From Arthrobacter sp. zg-Y769 (lineage in GTDB: Bacteria > Actinomycetota > Actinomycetes > Actinomycetales > Micrococcaceae): a stretch of DNA of 64,000 bases. This document shows positions 35,100-44,151 of this stretch, piece by piece. The stretch spans positions 1 through 64,000 of the forward strand of contig NZ_JAJJOE010000009.1 of NCBI RefSeq assembly GCF_020907405.1, in the 5' to 3' direction. The position numbers were made by a program, and so were the translations under genes. Position 1 is the first letter of the stretch, and each line of letters begins with the position of its first letter. The notes under the pieces were generated by a model. That model was not told the origin of the DNA. It did no database searches and worked only from the letters and a program-made list of their open reading frames with translations.

Positions 35100-37834
35100 G
35101 CGTCGGCCCCCGGAACGGCAGCGGCAACGGCCCGGCCGTCGGCGCCCACGGCACCGGCGGTGAACCGCGGATGGATCAGGCCCACACAGCTGAACGGCAG
35201 GTCCGGCACCTCCTCCACGGGGACACCGCGCTGTTCGGCCAGCAGCAGCACATGCGCCACGTCCTCCAGCGCCCCCGGATGCACCAGCACCTTCCACGGC
35301 ACCCGCCGCAGCAGCACGCGCGTGGTCTCGCCCACGCCGGGCTTCACCAGGTTCACGTTGTGGATGCCGTACTCCTCGCTGAGCCGCTCCACCGCCTGCC
35401 AGCCCACCCAGGTGGGGGTCCGGTCCGCAGCAGCCAGCGACGCCGCGGCGGACTCCGCCTCCGGCCGCACCTCGTCGAAGTGCGCCTCGATGGCCGTCAG
35501 GAAGTCCCGGGACACATCGGCGCCGGCCAGATGCGCGTAGAACTTCGCGCCGTGGAAATCGGACGGCGCAATCAGGTCCTTGTTGAACACCGTGCGGGAC
35601 ACCAGCCCGGAGACGGTCGAGTTCAGGCAGGCAGACGGAATCAGGTAGTCCTCCCGCGTGCCGAACAGCTCCACCGAGTGGCCGGGATCGGCCAGCACCG
35701 CGAGCTCGGAGGAGAACCGCACGCCGTCGGTCGCTTCGAACCGATCCAGCGCCGCGGTCAGCTCGCGCGTGATCGCGCCCTTGCCGGTCCAGCCGTCCAC
35801 AAACAGGATCCGCTCGGGGGAGTACGTACGCGCCAGGTACCGCAGCGCGGTTTCGTCCATGCCGACGCCGCGCACAATGCTCATGGTGTAGTGCGGCAGG
35901 TCCAGCCCGTGCATCCGCTGCGCCCAGCGGCGCATCAGGATGCCGATGGGTGTGCCGGCCCGGGCGAGCGAGACCAGCACCGGCTCGCGGTTCCGGGCGG
36001 CCAGCGCCAGCTCGGTCACGGTGCCGACGGCGGACGCGACCCGGGGCGCGGAACGGCGCAGCGCCTCCTCGTACAGGTCCTGGTACTGCGCCGAGGGCAG
36101 GTACTCCATCGGCAGCGACTCGGCGTAGTTCGCGCCGCCGGACTGGATGGCTGCCTCCCGTTCCGCGGTCGGGGCCTCCAGCGCGGCGTCGCGCAGGTCC
36201 TTGAGCAGCCAGGTCACGTCCTCGGGCGCGTAGGATCCGAACTCCGGTCCGGTCAGCGGCACGGGCGCGGGGTCCGGTACGGTCCAGTCCCCGGGCGCGG
36301 GGACGTCGGCGGGCAGCAGTACGACGACGACGGCGCCGGTCACTGCGCGGAGCGCCTCGGTCACGCTGCCCGGGCCGGTGATGGAGGCAGGGTCGGTGCC
36401 GGGTTCGGGCAGCAGGATAATGCTGCCGAAGCCCGTGTCCGCGCCCAAACCGTCTGCGTCAGAGCCCTCTACACCCGAGCCGTCGGCAGCTCGGCGCGGA
36501 CCCACGTTGTAGGCGTGCCGCGGGCCGGGACCGTCCTCGGTGACATCGTGGCTGGCGAAGTCCACGCTATTGGCAATGGCGTAGTCCGGCCGGTCGATCG
36601 GCACGATGGGGGAGCGGGTGGTGGTGGAGAACCGGACGGAGGTGCCCGGCAGGGCTTCGGCTACCGCGTTGGCGATGGTCAGCGGCACATGGATGAACTC
36701 CTCGCAGCCCAGCACCAGCACGGGACTGTCTTCTGCAGCCGGCAGGGCGGCGGAGATGCGGGCGGCAACGAGTGCCAGGCTCTCGGCGGAGACGGCTCCC
36801 GGCAGGCCGTCCGGCAGGCTGCCGAGGTAATCGCTGGAAACGCCGGCACGGTTGCCGAAACGGTCACTGCGAAGCCGGCGTGCGGCACCGGAGTAATCCA
36901 GCACGGTCACGGTGCCGGGTTCGGCGGCATCGGATGCGGCAGCGGGCTCCGGAAGCCCGCCGATCAATTTCTCTGCCCGGGCCAGGATGTCCTCGCCCAG
37001 TTCGATCCGGCCCGTCCCCAATGCAACCACACGGATGCTGCAGCCCAGTTCTGCGGCCAGCTCGTCGAAGCGGGTCCGGTCCGCGTCGGAGCGCAGGTCG
37101 ATCAGCGAGGCCACCACATACAGCGGATGCGGTGCGGCGGCATGCAGTTCGGTGATGGTGTTGATGACGGTGGCGCCGGTGCTGAGCTCGTCGTCCACCA
37201 GCACCACCGGAGCGGGGCTGTTCAGCAGCGCCGGATCCACGGGCAGCAGCCGGTGCGAGGTGGCGTGGGAATGGGCTTCCTCGAACGCCCCGTAGGCCAC
37301 GGCTCCTGCCGGGGCGTGCCGGGTGGAGTGGATGTAGTAGGAACCCAGCATGTCGGCTACAAGCCGGCCCAGCCCGGTGGCGGTCTCGGCGTAGCCAATG
37401 GTCACCACTCCGGGGTGGGAAATCGGCAGGTCCCACAGCCGTTCCCGGGCATACTGCAGCCGGGCGCGCGGTGACCGGGACGCGGTGGGGCGGCCGCCGT
37501 CATCGTCGCTCGCCGGCTCGGCCGTATCGTCGCCGCCCTCGAGCACCGCCGCGAGTTCACCGGCGACGCCGCGCAGCACGGCGTCGTCGACCGTGCTGCC
37601 GAGTGCCGCCCCGGCCAGGGCGCCCAGCAGCTCGCCGGCGGCCAGGACCAACGCCGGCTCGGTAGGCACATGCTTGGCCAGCACCCGGGAAACCAGCAGG
37701 TGCGCCCGGCGCGGGTTGCGGCGCAGGGCCAGTCCCACCAGGTCCTCCACCGGCAGCAGCGCGGCAGGATCGGAGGTGATCCGCACTCCCAGGGCCTCGT
37801 TCACAAATCCGCCGGTCCAGGGGTGGTGCTTCAA
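35096..37834 (-). CDS. Fused PRTase_2-TRSP-PRTase_1-PELOTA protein of the ter cluster
   Basis: This 912-residue protein reads as four linked parts. The first is a phosphoribosyltransferase with PRPP loop VDDELSTGAT near residue 212; then a TRSP-like region around LVLGCEEFIHVPLTIA (about 370-400). A second PRTase has loop VDGWTGKGA near 678 (PRTase_1, formerly called StiP). The C-terminal stretch of about 95 residues with VLVHPGALEDVAHVLLLAEQ resembles a PELOTA RNA-binding domain. Often these parts are encoded by separate genes. They are predicted to make a nucleoside-like metabolite. The TTG start overlaps the upstream stop (TTGA); the frame is open far upstream to 38542, but that part is antisense to nothing and lies inside the HpcH gene. 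Confidence 0.8.
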   Translation of the reverse strand: MKHHPWTGGFVNEALGVRITSDPAALLPVEDLVGLALRRNPRRAHLLVSRVLAKHVPTEPALVLAAGELLGALAGAALGSTVDDAVLRGVAGELAAVLEGGDDTAEPASDDDGGRPTASRSPRARLQYARERLWDLPISHPGVVTIGYAETATGLGRLVADMLGSYYIHSTRHAPAGAVAYGAFEEAHSHATSHRLLPVDPALLNSPAPVVLVDDELSTGATVINTITELHAAAPHPLYVVASLIDLRSDADRTRFDELAAELGCSIRVVALGTGRIELGEDILARAEKLIGGLPEPAAASDAAEPGTVTVLDYSGAARRLRSDRFGNRAGVSSDYLGSLPDGLPGAVSAESLALVAARISAALPAAEDSPVLVLGCEEFIHVPLTIANAVAEALPGTSVRFSTTTRSPIVPIDRPDYAIANSVDFASHDVTEDGPGPRHAYNVGPRRAADGSGVEGSDADGLGADTGFGSIILLPEPGTDPASITGPGSVTEALRAVTGAVVVVLLPADVPAPGDWTVPDPAPVPLTGPEFGSYAPEDVTWLLKDLRDAALEAPTAEREAAIQSGGANYAESLPMEYLPSAQYQDLYEEALRRSAPRVASAVGTVTELALAARNREPVLVSLARAGTPIGILMRRWAQRMHGLDLPHYTMSIVRGVGMDETALRYLARTYSPERILFVDGWTGKGAITRELTAALDRFEATDGVRFSSELAVLADPGHSVELFGTREDYLIPSACLNSTVSGLVSRTVFNKDLIAPSDFHGAKFYAHLAGADVSRDFLTAIEAHFDEVRPEAESAAASLAAADRTPTWVGWQAVERLSEEYGIHNVNLVKPGVGETTRVLLRRVPWKVLVHPGALEDVAHVLLLAEQRGVPVEEVPDLPFSCVGLIHPRFTAGAVGADGRAVAAAVPGADA

Positions 37835-39021
37835 TTCATGCTCGCTTCCAGAAGATCTACATAAGTGATGTCGGGGGCAGCGACGCCGAAGGCGGCGGCC
37901 CGGACGAGGGTGGAAGCTGCCCACGCCTGATGCGGTTTCATTTCGTTCATCTTGTTGCGGTACGGCGACGCCGCGGCACCGCCGCCGGACGCACCGGAAA
38001 TGTGCAGTGCGTCCAGGTACTCCTCGTGGCTGATCACGGACATGGCGTGGACCAGTGGAACGTGCGAGGGGTGGATAACGGTCTTGCCGAGCAGTCCGTT
38101 CGCCTGGTCCAGTTCGATTTCGCGGATCAGCCCGTCCAGGTTCGCGGTCAGCAGCCGCTGGCGCAGGCCCAGTTCGTCGGCGTCCGCGAAGGGGGAGGAG
38201 CGCAGCATCGGGCGCAGCAGCCGCTCGCCGGAGCTGTAGTGTTCCCAGACCGGGCCGCTGATGACAAAGCCGTCCGGCCGGCCGAGCATGTTGACGATGT
38301 CCCCGATCACCGCCGAGACCACCTTGACGTCGTAAATGGTGAGGTCCCGGGAGCGGCGCAGACCGTAGGCGCTGGACATGTCGGTGGCGCCGATCCGCAC
38401 GGCAAGGATGTCCGGACGGTTCGCTTCCAGCACCTCGAAGATGCCCGTGAGGGTAGAGGTGCGGGTCTCGGCGTGGATCATCAGGGGCGACTCGAGGATC
38501 GGCATGATGCGCAGCGGCCGGGCCCCGGGATCGGCGGCCCACCGGGTGTCATTCACGGTGTGCAGGGCGTCGAGGAAGCGCCGGGCGGCACCGGTGGTGT
38601 TTTCGAACTTCGGAATCACGAACCCGGTGAGGACGTCCAGGGAATTTCCGCTGCGCTCGGCGAGGCTCAGCAGCTGCTCCGGGGTGCGCACCCGGACAAA
38701 GAGCATCAGGTCTTCGGGATCGCCGGAGCCGCGGATGCCGGCAGTGTGCAGCTCCGCGAGGGCTCCCACGACGTTGGTTTCGGCGGCCGGGACATCGGCG
38801 TCGGCAATGGAATCCTCGAGGCAGATGACCATGCTGAGGGCACCGCGGGCGGCCTGCTTGCGGACGTCCTTGACCAGGTCCGGCCGCGTGGCCGGGCAGT
38901 AGAGCGTGGCCCCGAGTGCGGTGGCCAGCAGCCCGGCGTCGGAATCGAGGGTCAGTTCCTGCGGGGCGAGGTGGAACAGGCGGGCGGTTTCCGGCTCGCT
39001 GAGGTAGGAGAAATGGCGCAC
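37831..39021 (-). CDS. HpcH/HpaI aldolase / CitE-like lyase of the ter cluster
   Basis: This 396-residue protein is of the HpcH/HpaI and citrate-lyase-beta superfamily, a TIM barrel that cleaves or forms C-C bonds next to carboxylates. It shows ICLEDSIADADV (acidic metal-side residues), MPILESPLM with the second metal Glu, and RIGATDMSS. In ter-associated modules this enzyme is proposed to contribute to a nucleoside-like product together with the PRTases and a HAD phosphatase. The GTG start at 39021 is four bases from the upstream gene stop; its own stop overlaps the next start as TTGA. Confidence 0.83.
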   Translation of the reverse strand: MRHFSYLSEPETARLFHLAPQELTLDSDAGLLATALGATLYCPATRPDLVKDVRKQAARGALSMVICLEDSIADADVPAAETNVVGALAELHTAGIRGSGDPEDLMLFVRVRTPEQLLSLAERSGNSLDVLTGFVIPKFENTTGAARRFLDALHTVNDTRWAADPGARPLRIMPILESPLMIHAETRTSTLTGIFEVLEANRPDILAVRIGATDMSSAYGLRRSRDLTIYDVKVVSAVIGDIVNMLGRPDGFVISGPVWEHYSSGERLLRPMLRSSPFADADELGLRQRLLTANLDGLIREIELDQANGLLGKTVIHPSHVPLVHAMSVISHEEYLDALHISGASGGGAAASPYRNKMNEMKPHQAWAASTLVRAAAFGVAAPDITYVDLLEASMN

Positions 39022-39025
39022 GCCG

Positions 39026-39925
39026 TTACCGCCCCTGGTACGGGTGGCGGGTGGTCATGTTGAACCCGAAGGACTCCCAGATGGCCTTGAACTCCAGGCC
39101 GTACGGCAGTTCCTCGGCCCGCAGTTCCAGCACGTTCCCGATGCGGATGACCGAGAGCACGTAGAAGCTGCGCGGGCCGGCCTGCGCGGGAAGCGTCACC
39201 GACTTGCCGTTGTAGACGCCCACGCTCATGGGCTGCTTCGGCTTCGGGAAGAACAGTGCCCGCCGCAGCTTGTCCACATGGCGCAGCGGAATCAGGGCCA
39301 GGTCATCCTCATAGCCGACCAGCGGCCGGTTGCCCGGAGTGGAGACCAGGGCGCCTTCCAGGTTTTCGGGCCGGAATTCGCCCGCGGCAATGGAGCCGGT
39401 GGTGTGCTCCGGTCCTTCCCACACGGCACGGACGGTTCCGGCAACCACCAGGCTGCCCACCGCCGATTCCATGGGGGTCAGGCGCAGTACCGGGTTCTGC
39501 CGGTCCAGGCTGCGCAGCTCGCCCAGCCCCGGGGCCGGGAAAAGGCGGCTGTGCAGGGGGGCGGTGGATACGGGTTCCGGTGAGCGTGCCGCGGACGTCG
39601 GCCGCGCGGTGGCACCGGCGCGGCTGCTGGCAGCCTCGGCATTGGGGGACAGGCCCAGCGAGAGCGACGGGGAGACCGACGGTGCGGCCTCCTGCCGCGG
39701 CGGCGGGGACAGCGAGAGGGACCCCGGAGCAGGCGACGCCGGCCGGGCAGCCGGAGTCGGCGTCGGCGTGGTGCGCGGTGCCGGGTTCGGCGCGGCGGCA
39801 GGTGCCGGCGTCGTTTTCGGTGCGGCGGCGGCCGGGGATGCAGCCGGAGCCGCAGCGCGCGGTTTGACCCGGCGGCTCAGGAAAGGAAGGTCGGTGCGGA
39901 CGGCCGACGAGCGGTTGACGGCCAT
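39026..39925 (-). CDS. Ter-associated protein with Ala/Pro-rich linker
   Basis: This 299-residue protein has residues about 20-125 as a Pro/Ala/Ser/Thr low-complexity linker. The C-terminal half (about 150-290) is a compact strand-rich domain with DDLALIPLRHVDKLRRALFF and a later NGKSVTLPAQ stretch. I do not recognise the domain, but similar genes occur beside TerD genes. It lies 3 bases after the TerD-like gene and 4 bases before the HpcH gene, so it belongs to the operon. A Ter-complex adaptor is a guess. Confidence 0.65.
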   Translation of the reverse strand: MAVNRSSAVRTDLPFLSRRVKPRAAAPAASPAAAAPKTTPAPAAAPNPAPRTTPTPTPAARPASPAPGSLSLSPPPRQEAAPSVSPSLSLGLSPNAEAASSRAGATARPTSAARSPEPVSTAPLHSRLFPAPGLGELRSLDRQNPVLRLTPMESAVGSLVVAGTVRAVWEGPEHTTGSIAAGEFRPENLEGALVSTPGNRPLVGYEDDLALIPLRHVDKLRRALFFPKPKQPMSVGVYNGKSVTLPAQAGPRSFYVLSVIRIGNVLELRAEELPYGLEFKAIWESFGFNMTTRHPYQGR

Positions 39926-39928
39926 CGC

Positions 39929-40480
39929 CTAAAGATCGAATCCGAAGTCGGCAGCCAGGCCGAGCAGGCCGGTGGTGTACCCCTGGCCCAGGGCGCGGAA
40001 TTTCCAGTCGGTGCGGTGCCGGTACAGCTCGCCGAACATCATGGCGGTGATGCTGTCCCGGTTGGCCGAGGGCAGGTCGAAGCGGACCAGCTCCCCGCCG
40101 TCGGGGCGGGCCACCCGGATGTAGGCGCTGCGTACGGCCGCAAAGGTGCCGGGACCGCGCATCTCCGGATCGGCATACACGGCGAACACGATCTTCGAGA
40201 CGGCCGCCGGCACCCGGGACAGATCGACGTCGATCTGCTCGGTGTCGTCGTCGCCCTCGAACAGAACCGAACCCTCCGGGCTGGCGATCTGGTTGAAGAA
40301 CACCAGGTGCGCGTCGGAGAGGACCCGGCCGTCGGCGCCGCACAGCAGCGTCAGCGGAACCAGCTCGGACGCGGGTCCGCGGCTGGGGATGACATCCCAG
40401 CCCAGGCCCACCATGACGGAGGTCAGGCCGGGGTTTTCCGCGGTAAGGGCGGCGTTGGCGCCGGCTACCAGGGTTCCCAT
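39929..40480 (-). CDS. Divergent TerD-like protein lacking the calcium motif
   Basis: This 183-residue protein has the length and secondary pattern of TerD, including VGLGWD near residue 25, VFFNQ around 80 and the C-terminal WKFRALGQGY-TGL motif. However, the FDLDAS segment, whose Asp residues bind calcium in TerD, is replaced by LVPLTLLCG. It may act as a structural, non-calcium-binding partner. The start overlaps the previous gene's stop by one base (TGATG), indicating coupling. Confidence 0.82.
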   Translation of the reverse strand: MGTLVAGANAALTAENPGLTSVMVGLGWDVIPSRGPASELVPLTLLCGADGRVLSDAHLVFFNQIASPEGSVLFEGDDDTEQIDVDLSRVPAAVSKIVFAVYADPEMRGPGTFAAVRSAYIRVARPDGGELVRFDLPSANRDSITAMMFGELYRHRTDWKFRALGQGYTTGLLGLAADFGFDL

Positions 40481-40998
40481 CAGTGCTCCCCGAAGGTCAG
40501 GGAGGAGGGGGAGAACTTGTCATCGAGGAACCGTCCGTGGGCGGACAGCTCGGCAATGGCGCCGGTGCGGACCTGGTTCTCCAGGTCCCGGGCAATGCCT
40601 TCCAGGATGGTCAGCTGGTCAACGAGCAATGTGGTGGCCTCTGAGGTCTCGGTCCGCTCTCGGTCGCTGAGGGCCACATAGGCACGCAGGGGAGTGGGGA
40701 GGTAATTGGTGATGATGGCGTTGAGCAGCACGTTTTGTTCGGTGGAGGCACCGTGGCTGCCCACGTAGTCCACCAGCGGTGCCAGGATGTCGTCGATCTG
40801 CCGGACCATGGAGGACACCGACGTCGGCAGGGCGCCGCCGGCCCGGCGCACCGCGGTGCGCAGGTTCTCCAGGGACTTTACGGTCTCCTGGTGTTCGGCG
40901 TCGGGGCCCGACGCCGATGCGGCTGCGGACAGCTCCGGGGCCGGTTCCGGCTCGGGCGAGTTGCCAAAGAGGGAACCGAAGAACTTGCCTACTGGCAT
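40480..40998 (-). CDS. Unknown helical protein between TelA and TerD-like genes
   Basis: This 172-residue protein has a low-complexity Glu/Pro/Ala segment after the first 15 residues, then a helical domain (about 40-150) with no hydrophobic span. It has no recognised family. It lies 38 bases after telA and overlaps the TerD-like start, so it is an operon member. A function with TelA is suggested only by position. Confidence 0.65.
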   Translation of the reverse strand: MPVGKFFGSLFGNSPEPEPAPELSAAASASGPDAEHQETVKSLENLRTAVRRAGGALPTSVSSMVRQIDDILAPLVDYVGSHGASTEQNVLLNAIITNYLPTPLRAYVALSDRERTETSEATTLLVDQLTILEGIARDLENQVRTGAIAELSAHGRFLDDKFSPSSLTFGEH

Positions 40999-41036
40999 GG
41001 CCGTCCCCTGCCCGCCGGAGCTGTCCTGTCCGGCAT

Positions 41037-42230
41037 CTAGCGGGACTCGCTCTGGCGGGACCGCTCGAGGTACGGCTTGGCCTGCGTGATGGTGGACTCC
41101 AGGGACTTCACGGTGCCCTCCATGTTGCGGGCCGCCTCGGAGCGGAACGTATCGATCGCGTCCATGGTCTGGTACACGTTGTCGAACGCCTTCTGCAGGG
41201 TTTCCACGCTCACGCCGGAGGTGGAGGCCTGCTGGTGGATCCGGGCGGTCTGGTCCTTGAGCATTTCGCTGGTGCTCAGGATCATGTTGTTCGTGGTGGT
41301 GTTCACCGCGTCGATCTGGTCCAGCACCATCTTCTGGTTGGCCAGGGCCTGGGCAACAATCACGGCGGTGCGCAGCGCGGAAATGGTGGTGGTGCGTGCG
41401 CGCTCGACGCCCTTGATCAGTTCCACGTTGTTCTTGCGGATCAGGTCCATGGCCAGGTAGCCCTGCACGGACACGGCCAGCTGGGTGAGGATGTCCTGGC
41501 GGCGCTGGCGGATGGGGAAGAGCACGTCCGCCTCCAGGGCGTTGGCCTGCTCAATCTGCCCGGAGTTCTTGAGCTTGTTGACCTTCTCCACGCAGGCGGC
41601 ATCGAGGGACTCGGCGAGCACGGAGTATTCGCTCAGCGTCTGCATGGTCTTCCACAGCTCGACCTTTTCCCCGGCGAGGGCGGCGTTGTCCTTGAGCAGC
41701 TCATCCTGGCCGGCCATCAGGGCCTTGATGATCTTGTCCAGCTGCACCTGGGCGGACTCGTACTTCTGGAAGTACTTGGCCAGCTTGTTGCCGCCCGGGA
41801 TGATGCCCAGGATCTTGCGGCCGGTGCCCAGATTCGCCTGGTTCGGGGTCAGGTCCTCGACGGTGCTGCGCAGGTCGCCCAGGGTGACGGCGACCTTCTT
41901 CTGCGCGTCGTTGCCGGATTTCTTCGCCCCGTTCACCGAGGTGGAGGAACGGTCCAGCAGGCGGGAGGAATACCCGGCGGACTGCACCATTTCCGCGCCG
42001 GCCAGCTTGTTGATGGAATCCACCTGTGCGGTGAATTCCGGGCTGCGTGCATCCAGCTTGGACACTTCCTCCATGAAGGACTTGGCCTGGGCGGCGATTT
42101 CGACGCGGCGTTCCTCCGGCACCGGAACCATGCCCGGAGCGCTCTCGGGAGCGACCGGAGCGGGCGGTTCCGGAGCGTTCAGCACCAGGGCGGCTTCGGT
42201 GGCGTCCGGGGGAGTCAGCGGTGAGGTCAT
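41037..42230 (-). CDS. telA: TelA-like toxic anion resistance protein
   Basis: This 397-residue protein of the TelA/YaaN family is long, helical and coiled-coil-like, with the conserved GRKILGIIPGGNKLAKYFQKY stretch around residue 140 and many Ala/Gln/Asn heptads after it. TelA proteins accompany TerD and TerC in stress and tellurite resistance loci; their molecular activity is unknown. ATG 42230 is chosen because the upstream open extension lacks family character and crosses a hairpin. The 95-base gap to the upstream terD contains a terminator-like hairpin. Confidence 0.88.
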   Translation of the reverse strand: MTSPLTPPDATEAALVLNAPEPPAPVAPESAPGMVPVPEERRVEIAAQAKSFMEEVSKLDARSPEFTAQVDSINKLAGAEMVQSAGYSSRLLDRSSTSVNGAKKSGNDAQKKVAVTLGDLRSTVEDLTPNQANLGTGRKILGIIPGGNKLAKYFQKYESAQVQLDKIIKALMAGQDELLKDNAALAGEKVELWKTMQTLSEYSVLAESLDAACVEKVNKLKNSGQIEQANALEADVLFPIRQRRQDILTQLAVSVQGYLAMDLIRKNNVELIKGVERARTTTISALRTAVIVAQALANQKMVLDQIDAVNTTTNNMILSTSEMLKDQTARIHQQASTSGVSVETLQKAFDNVYQTMDAIDTFRSEAARNMEGTVKSLESTITQAKPYLERSRQSESR

Positions 42231-42267
42231 GGTCCAGCCTTTTCTTGGATGAGCTGCGTATACGGAT

Positions 42268-42302
42268 GCGGGGAGTGTCCCGGCCTGCGGAACACTCCCC
42301 GC
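42268..42302 (-). terminator. Hairpin between terD and telA
   Basis: A perfect 11-bp stem (GCGGGGAGTGT, 42268-42278, pairs with 42292-42302) with a 13-base loop. It lies just after the terD stop on the transcribed strand. It may partly terminate, giving more TerD than TelA and biosynthetic products, or protect the mRNA end. Confidence 0.6.
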
Positions 42303-42325
42303 AGGGTGTAACTGAAAAAGCGAGT

Positions 42326-42907
42326 CTAGCCCAGCTGCACACCGAAATCGGTTGCGATGCCGGCCAGACCGGTGGCGTAGCCCTGGCCAACGGCCTTGAA
42401 CTTCCACTCGCCGTTGTTGCGGTACACCTCGGCGAAGATCATGGAGGTCTCCGGTGCGGCGTCTTCGCTGAGGTCGAAGCGGACAATTTCGCTGTCATTG
42501 TCCTGGTTGATCACGCGGCAGTATGCCCCGCGGACCTGACCGAAGTTCTGGTTCCGGACATCCGCCTGGTCGATGGAAACCACGATGACCACGCGGTCGA
42601 CGTCGTCGGCCATCTGCGTCAGGTCGATCAGGATCTGCTCGTCGTCGCCTTCGCCGGCGCCCGAACGGTTGTCACCCAGGTGGGTGACGGACCCGTCCTT
42701 GGCGGCGGGCTGGTTGTAGAAGATGAAGTCGTCGGAGGACCGCACCTTGCCGTTGGGCGCGATGATCAGCGCGGAGGCGTCAAGGTCGAAGGGCTCGCCC
42801 GTGGTGGTGCGCGGGTCCCAGCCCAGGCCGACGACGGCCTTCTGCAGTCCGGGATCGGTCTTGGTGAGGGAAAGGTTGTTTCCCTTGGTGAGGGTCAGTC
42901 CTGCCAT
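42326..42907 (-). CDS. terD: TerD-family protein
   Basis: This 193-residue TerD protein begins MAGLTLTKGNNLSLTK and carries VGLGWDPR, the calcium-binding FDLDASAL, the IFYNQ strand, the GDNRSGAGEGDDEQI acidic loop, and the C-terminal WKFKAVGQGYATGL. TerD proteins bind calcium and work in the Ter stress-response complex near the membrane. Close paralogue of the next upstream gene. ATG 42907 is selected by family alignment and AGGAGCTGAAC upstream. Confidence 0.93.
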   Translation of the reverse strand: MAGLTLTKGNNLSLTKTDPGLQKAVVGLGWDPRTTTGEPFDLDASALIIAPNGKVRSSDDFIFYNQPAAKDGSVTHLGDNRSGAGEGDDEQILIDLTQMADDVDRVVIVVSIDQADVRNQNFGQVRGAYCRVINQDNDSEIVRFDLSEDAAPETSMIFAEVYRNNGEWKFKAVGQGYATGLAGIATDFGVQLG

Positions 42908-42938
42908 GGTGTTCAGCTCCTTGTAGACGAAGTGGAGA

Positions 42939-43520
42939 TTAGTCGAGGGTGATGCCGAAGTCGGTGGCGACCCCGTACAGGCCGGACGCGTAGCCCTGGC
43001 CGATGGCACGGAATTTCCATTCACCGCGGTTGCGGTAGATCTCGGCGAAAATCATGCAGGTTTCCGCCGCGGCATCCTCGCTGAGGTCGTAGCGGACCAC
43101 CTCTGCATCGGTGTCCTGGTTGACTACCCGGCAGTACGCATCGCGCACCTGCCCGAAGTTCTGGTGCCGGGCGTCCGCCTGGTCGATCGAGACCACAATG
43201 ACCACGCGGTCGACGTCGTCGGTCAGGATGCTGAGGTCAATCAGGATCTGCTCGTCGTCGCCGTCGCCCTGGCCCGTGCGGTTATCGCCCAGGTGGACCA
43301 CCGAGCCGTCCTTGGCGGACAGCTGGTTGTAGAAAATGAAATCGTCCTGGGAGCGCACCTTGCCGTCGGCTCCGAGCAGCAGTGCGGAGGCGTCCAGATC
43401 GAACGGATCTCCGCTGGTGGTGCGCGGATCCCAGCCCAGGCCGATCAGGGCCCGTTCCAGGCCTGGATCCGCCTTGGTCAGGGAAAGGTTGCTTCCTTTG
43501 GAAAGAGTCAGGCCGGACAA
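42939..43520 (-). CDS. terD: TerD-family protein
   Basis: This 193-residue TerD protein is nearly the same length and sequence as its downstream neighbour, with FDLDASALLL, the loop GDNRTGQGDGDDEQI, and WKFRAIGQGYASGL at the end. The start is a TTG at 43520, behind AAGGAGAG at proper distance, and aligns with the other TerD N-termini. The gaps on both sides are about 30 bases, so it is in the middle of an operon. Confidence 0.92.
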   Translation of the reverse strand: MSGLTLSKGSNLSLTKADPGLERALIGLGWDPRTTSGDPFDLDASALLLGADGKVRSQDDFIFYNQLSAKDGSVVHLGDNRTGQGDGDDEQILIDLSILTDDVDRVVIVVSIDQADARHQNFGQVRDAYCRVVNQDTDAEVVRYDLSEDAAAETCMIFAEIYRNRGEWKFRAIGQGYASGLYGVATDFGITLD

Positions 43521-43548
43521 GGTGCTCTCCTTACGGACGGGCGGGTGG

Positions 43549-44139
43549 TTAGAGCGAGCGGGCTGCGGTGGGGATCAGGTCCATGACGGTACGCCCCTGG
43601 GCGCGTTCGCCGATGGCCTTGAAGCTCCAGCCGGAGCCTTCGCGGCCAACCTTGGCCATCACCATGGCCGTGTGGGTACCGGCGTCGGTCAGCTGGTAGC
43701 GCGCAATCTCCGGGCTGCCCGGCGTGGAATCGTCGATCAGGCGGCAGAAGGCGTTCTGCACCTGGTCGAAGGTCTGCCGGCTGTAGCTGGAGATCACGAA
43801 CACGATGTTCTGCACCGCGGGGGAGACGGCTGCCAGATCCACCAGGATGACCTCGTCATCGCCCTCGCCGGCACCGGTGAGGTTGTCGCCGGTGTGCTTG
43901 GTGGAGCCGTCCTTGCTGGCGAGCTGGCCGTACCAGACCTGGTCAACAGCGTTGCCGTTGGCGTCGAAGAAAATGGCCGAGGCATCCAGGTCAACTTCGG
44001 CGGTCTTCTTACCTCCGAACAGTCCGCGCTTGGCCGGGGCTGCGGAATCCCAGCCCAGTCCCAGGCGCGTCTTGCTCAGCGCTCCGCCGTCCTTCTTCGT
44101 CAGTGAAAGCGACTGACCTTTCTGCAGGCTCAGGCCCAT
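43549..44139 (-). CDS. TerD-family protein (TerZ/TerE-like)
   Basis: This 196-residue TerD-family member is more diverged: MGLSLQKGQSLSLTK start, LGLGWD, then an inserted basic segment (AKRGLFGGKK) before VDLDASAIFF. The acidic loop GDNLTGAGEGDDE is present. The C-terminus lacks the GQGY motif and ends in a Thr/Ala-rich tail. It is 12 bases downstream of the DUF475 gene. Confidence 0.9.
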   Translation of the reverse strand: MGLSLQKGQSLSLTKKDGGALSKTRLGLGWDSAAPAKRGLFGGKKTAEVDLDASAIFFDANGNAVDQVWYGQLASKDGSTKHTGDNLTGAGEGDDEVILVDLAAVSPAVQNIVFVISSYSRQTFDQVQNAFCRLIDDSTPGSPEIARYQLTDAGTHTAMVMAKVGREGSGWSFKAIGERAQGRTVMDLIPTAARSL

Positions 44140-44151
44140 GATTCTCCTTCT

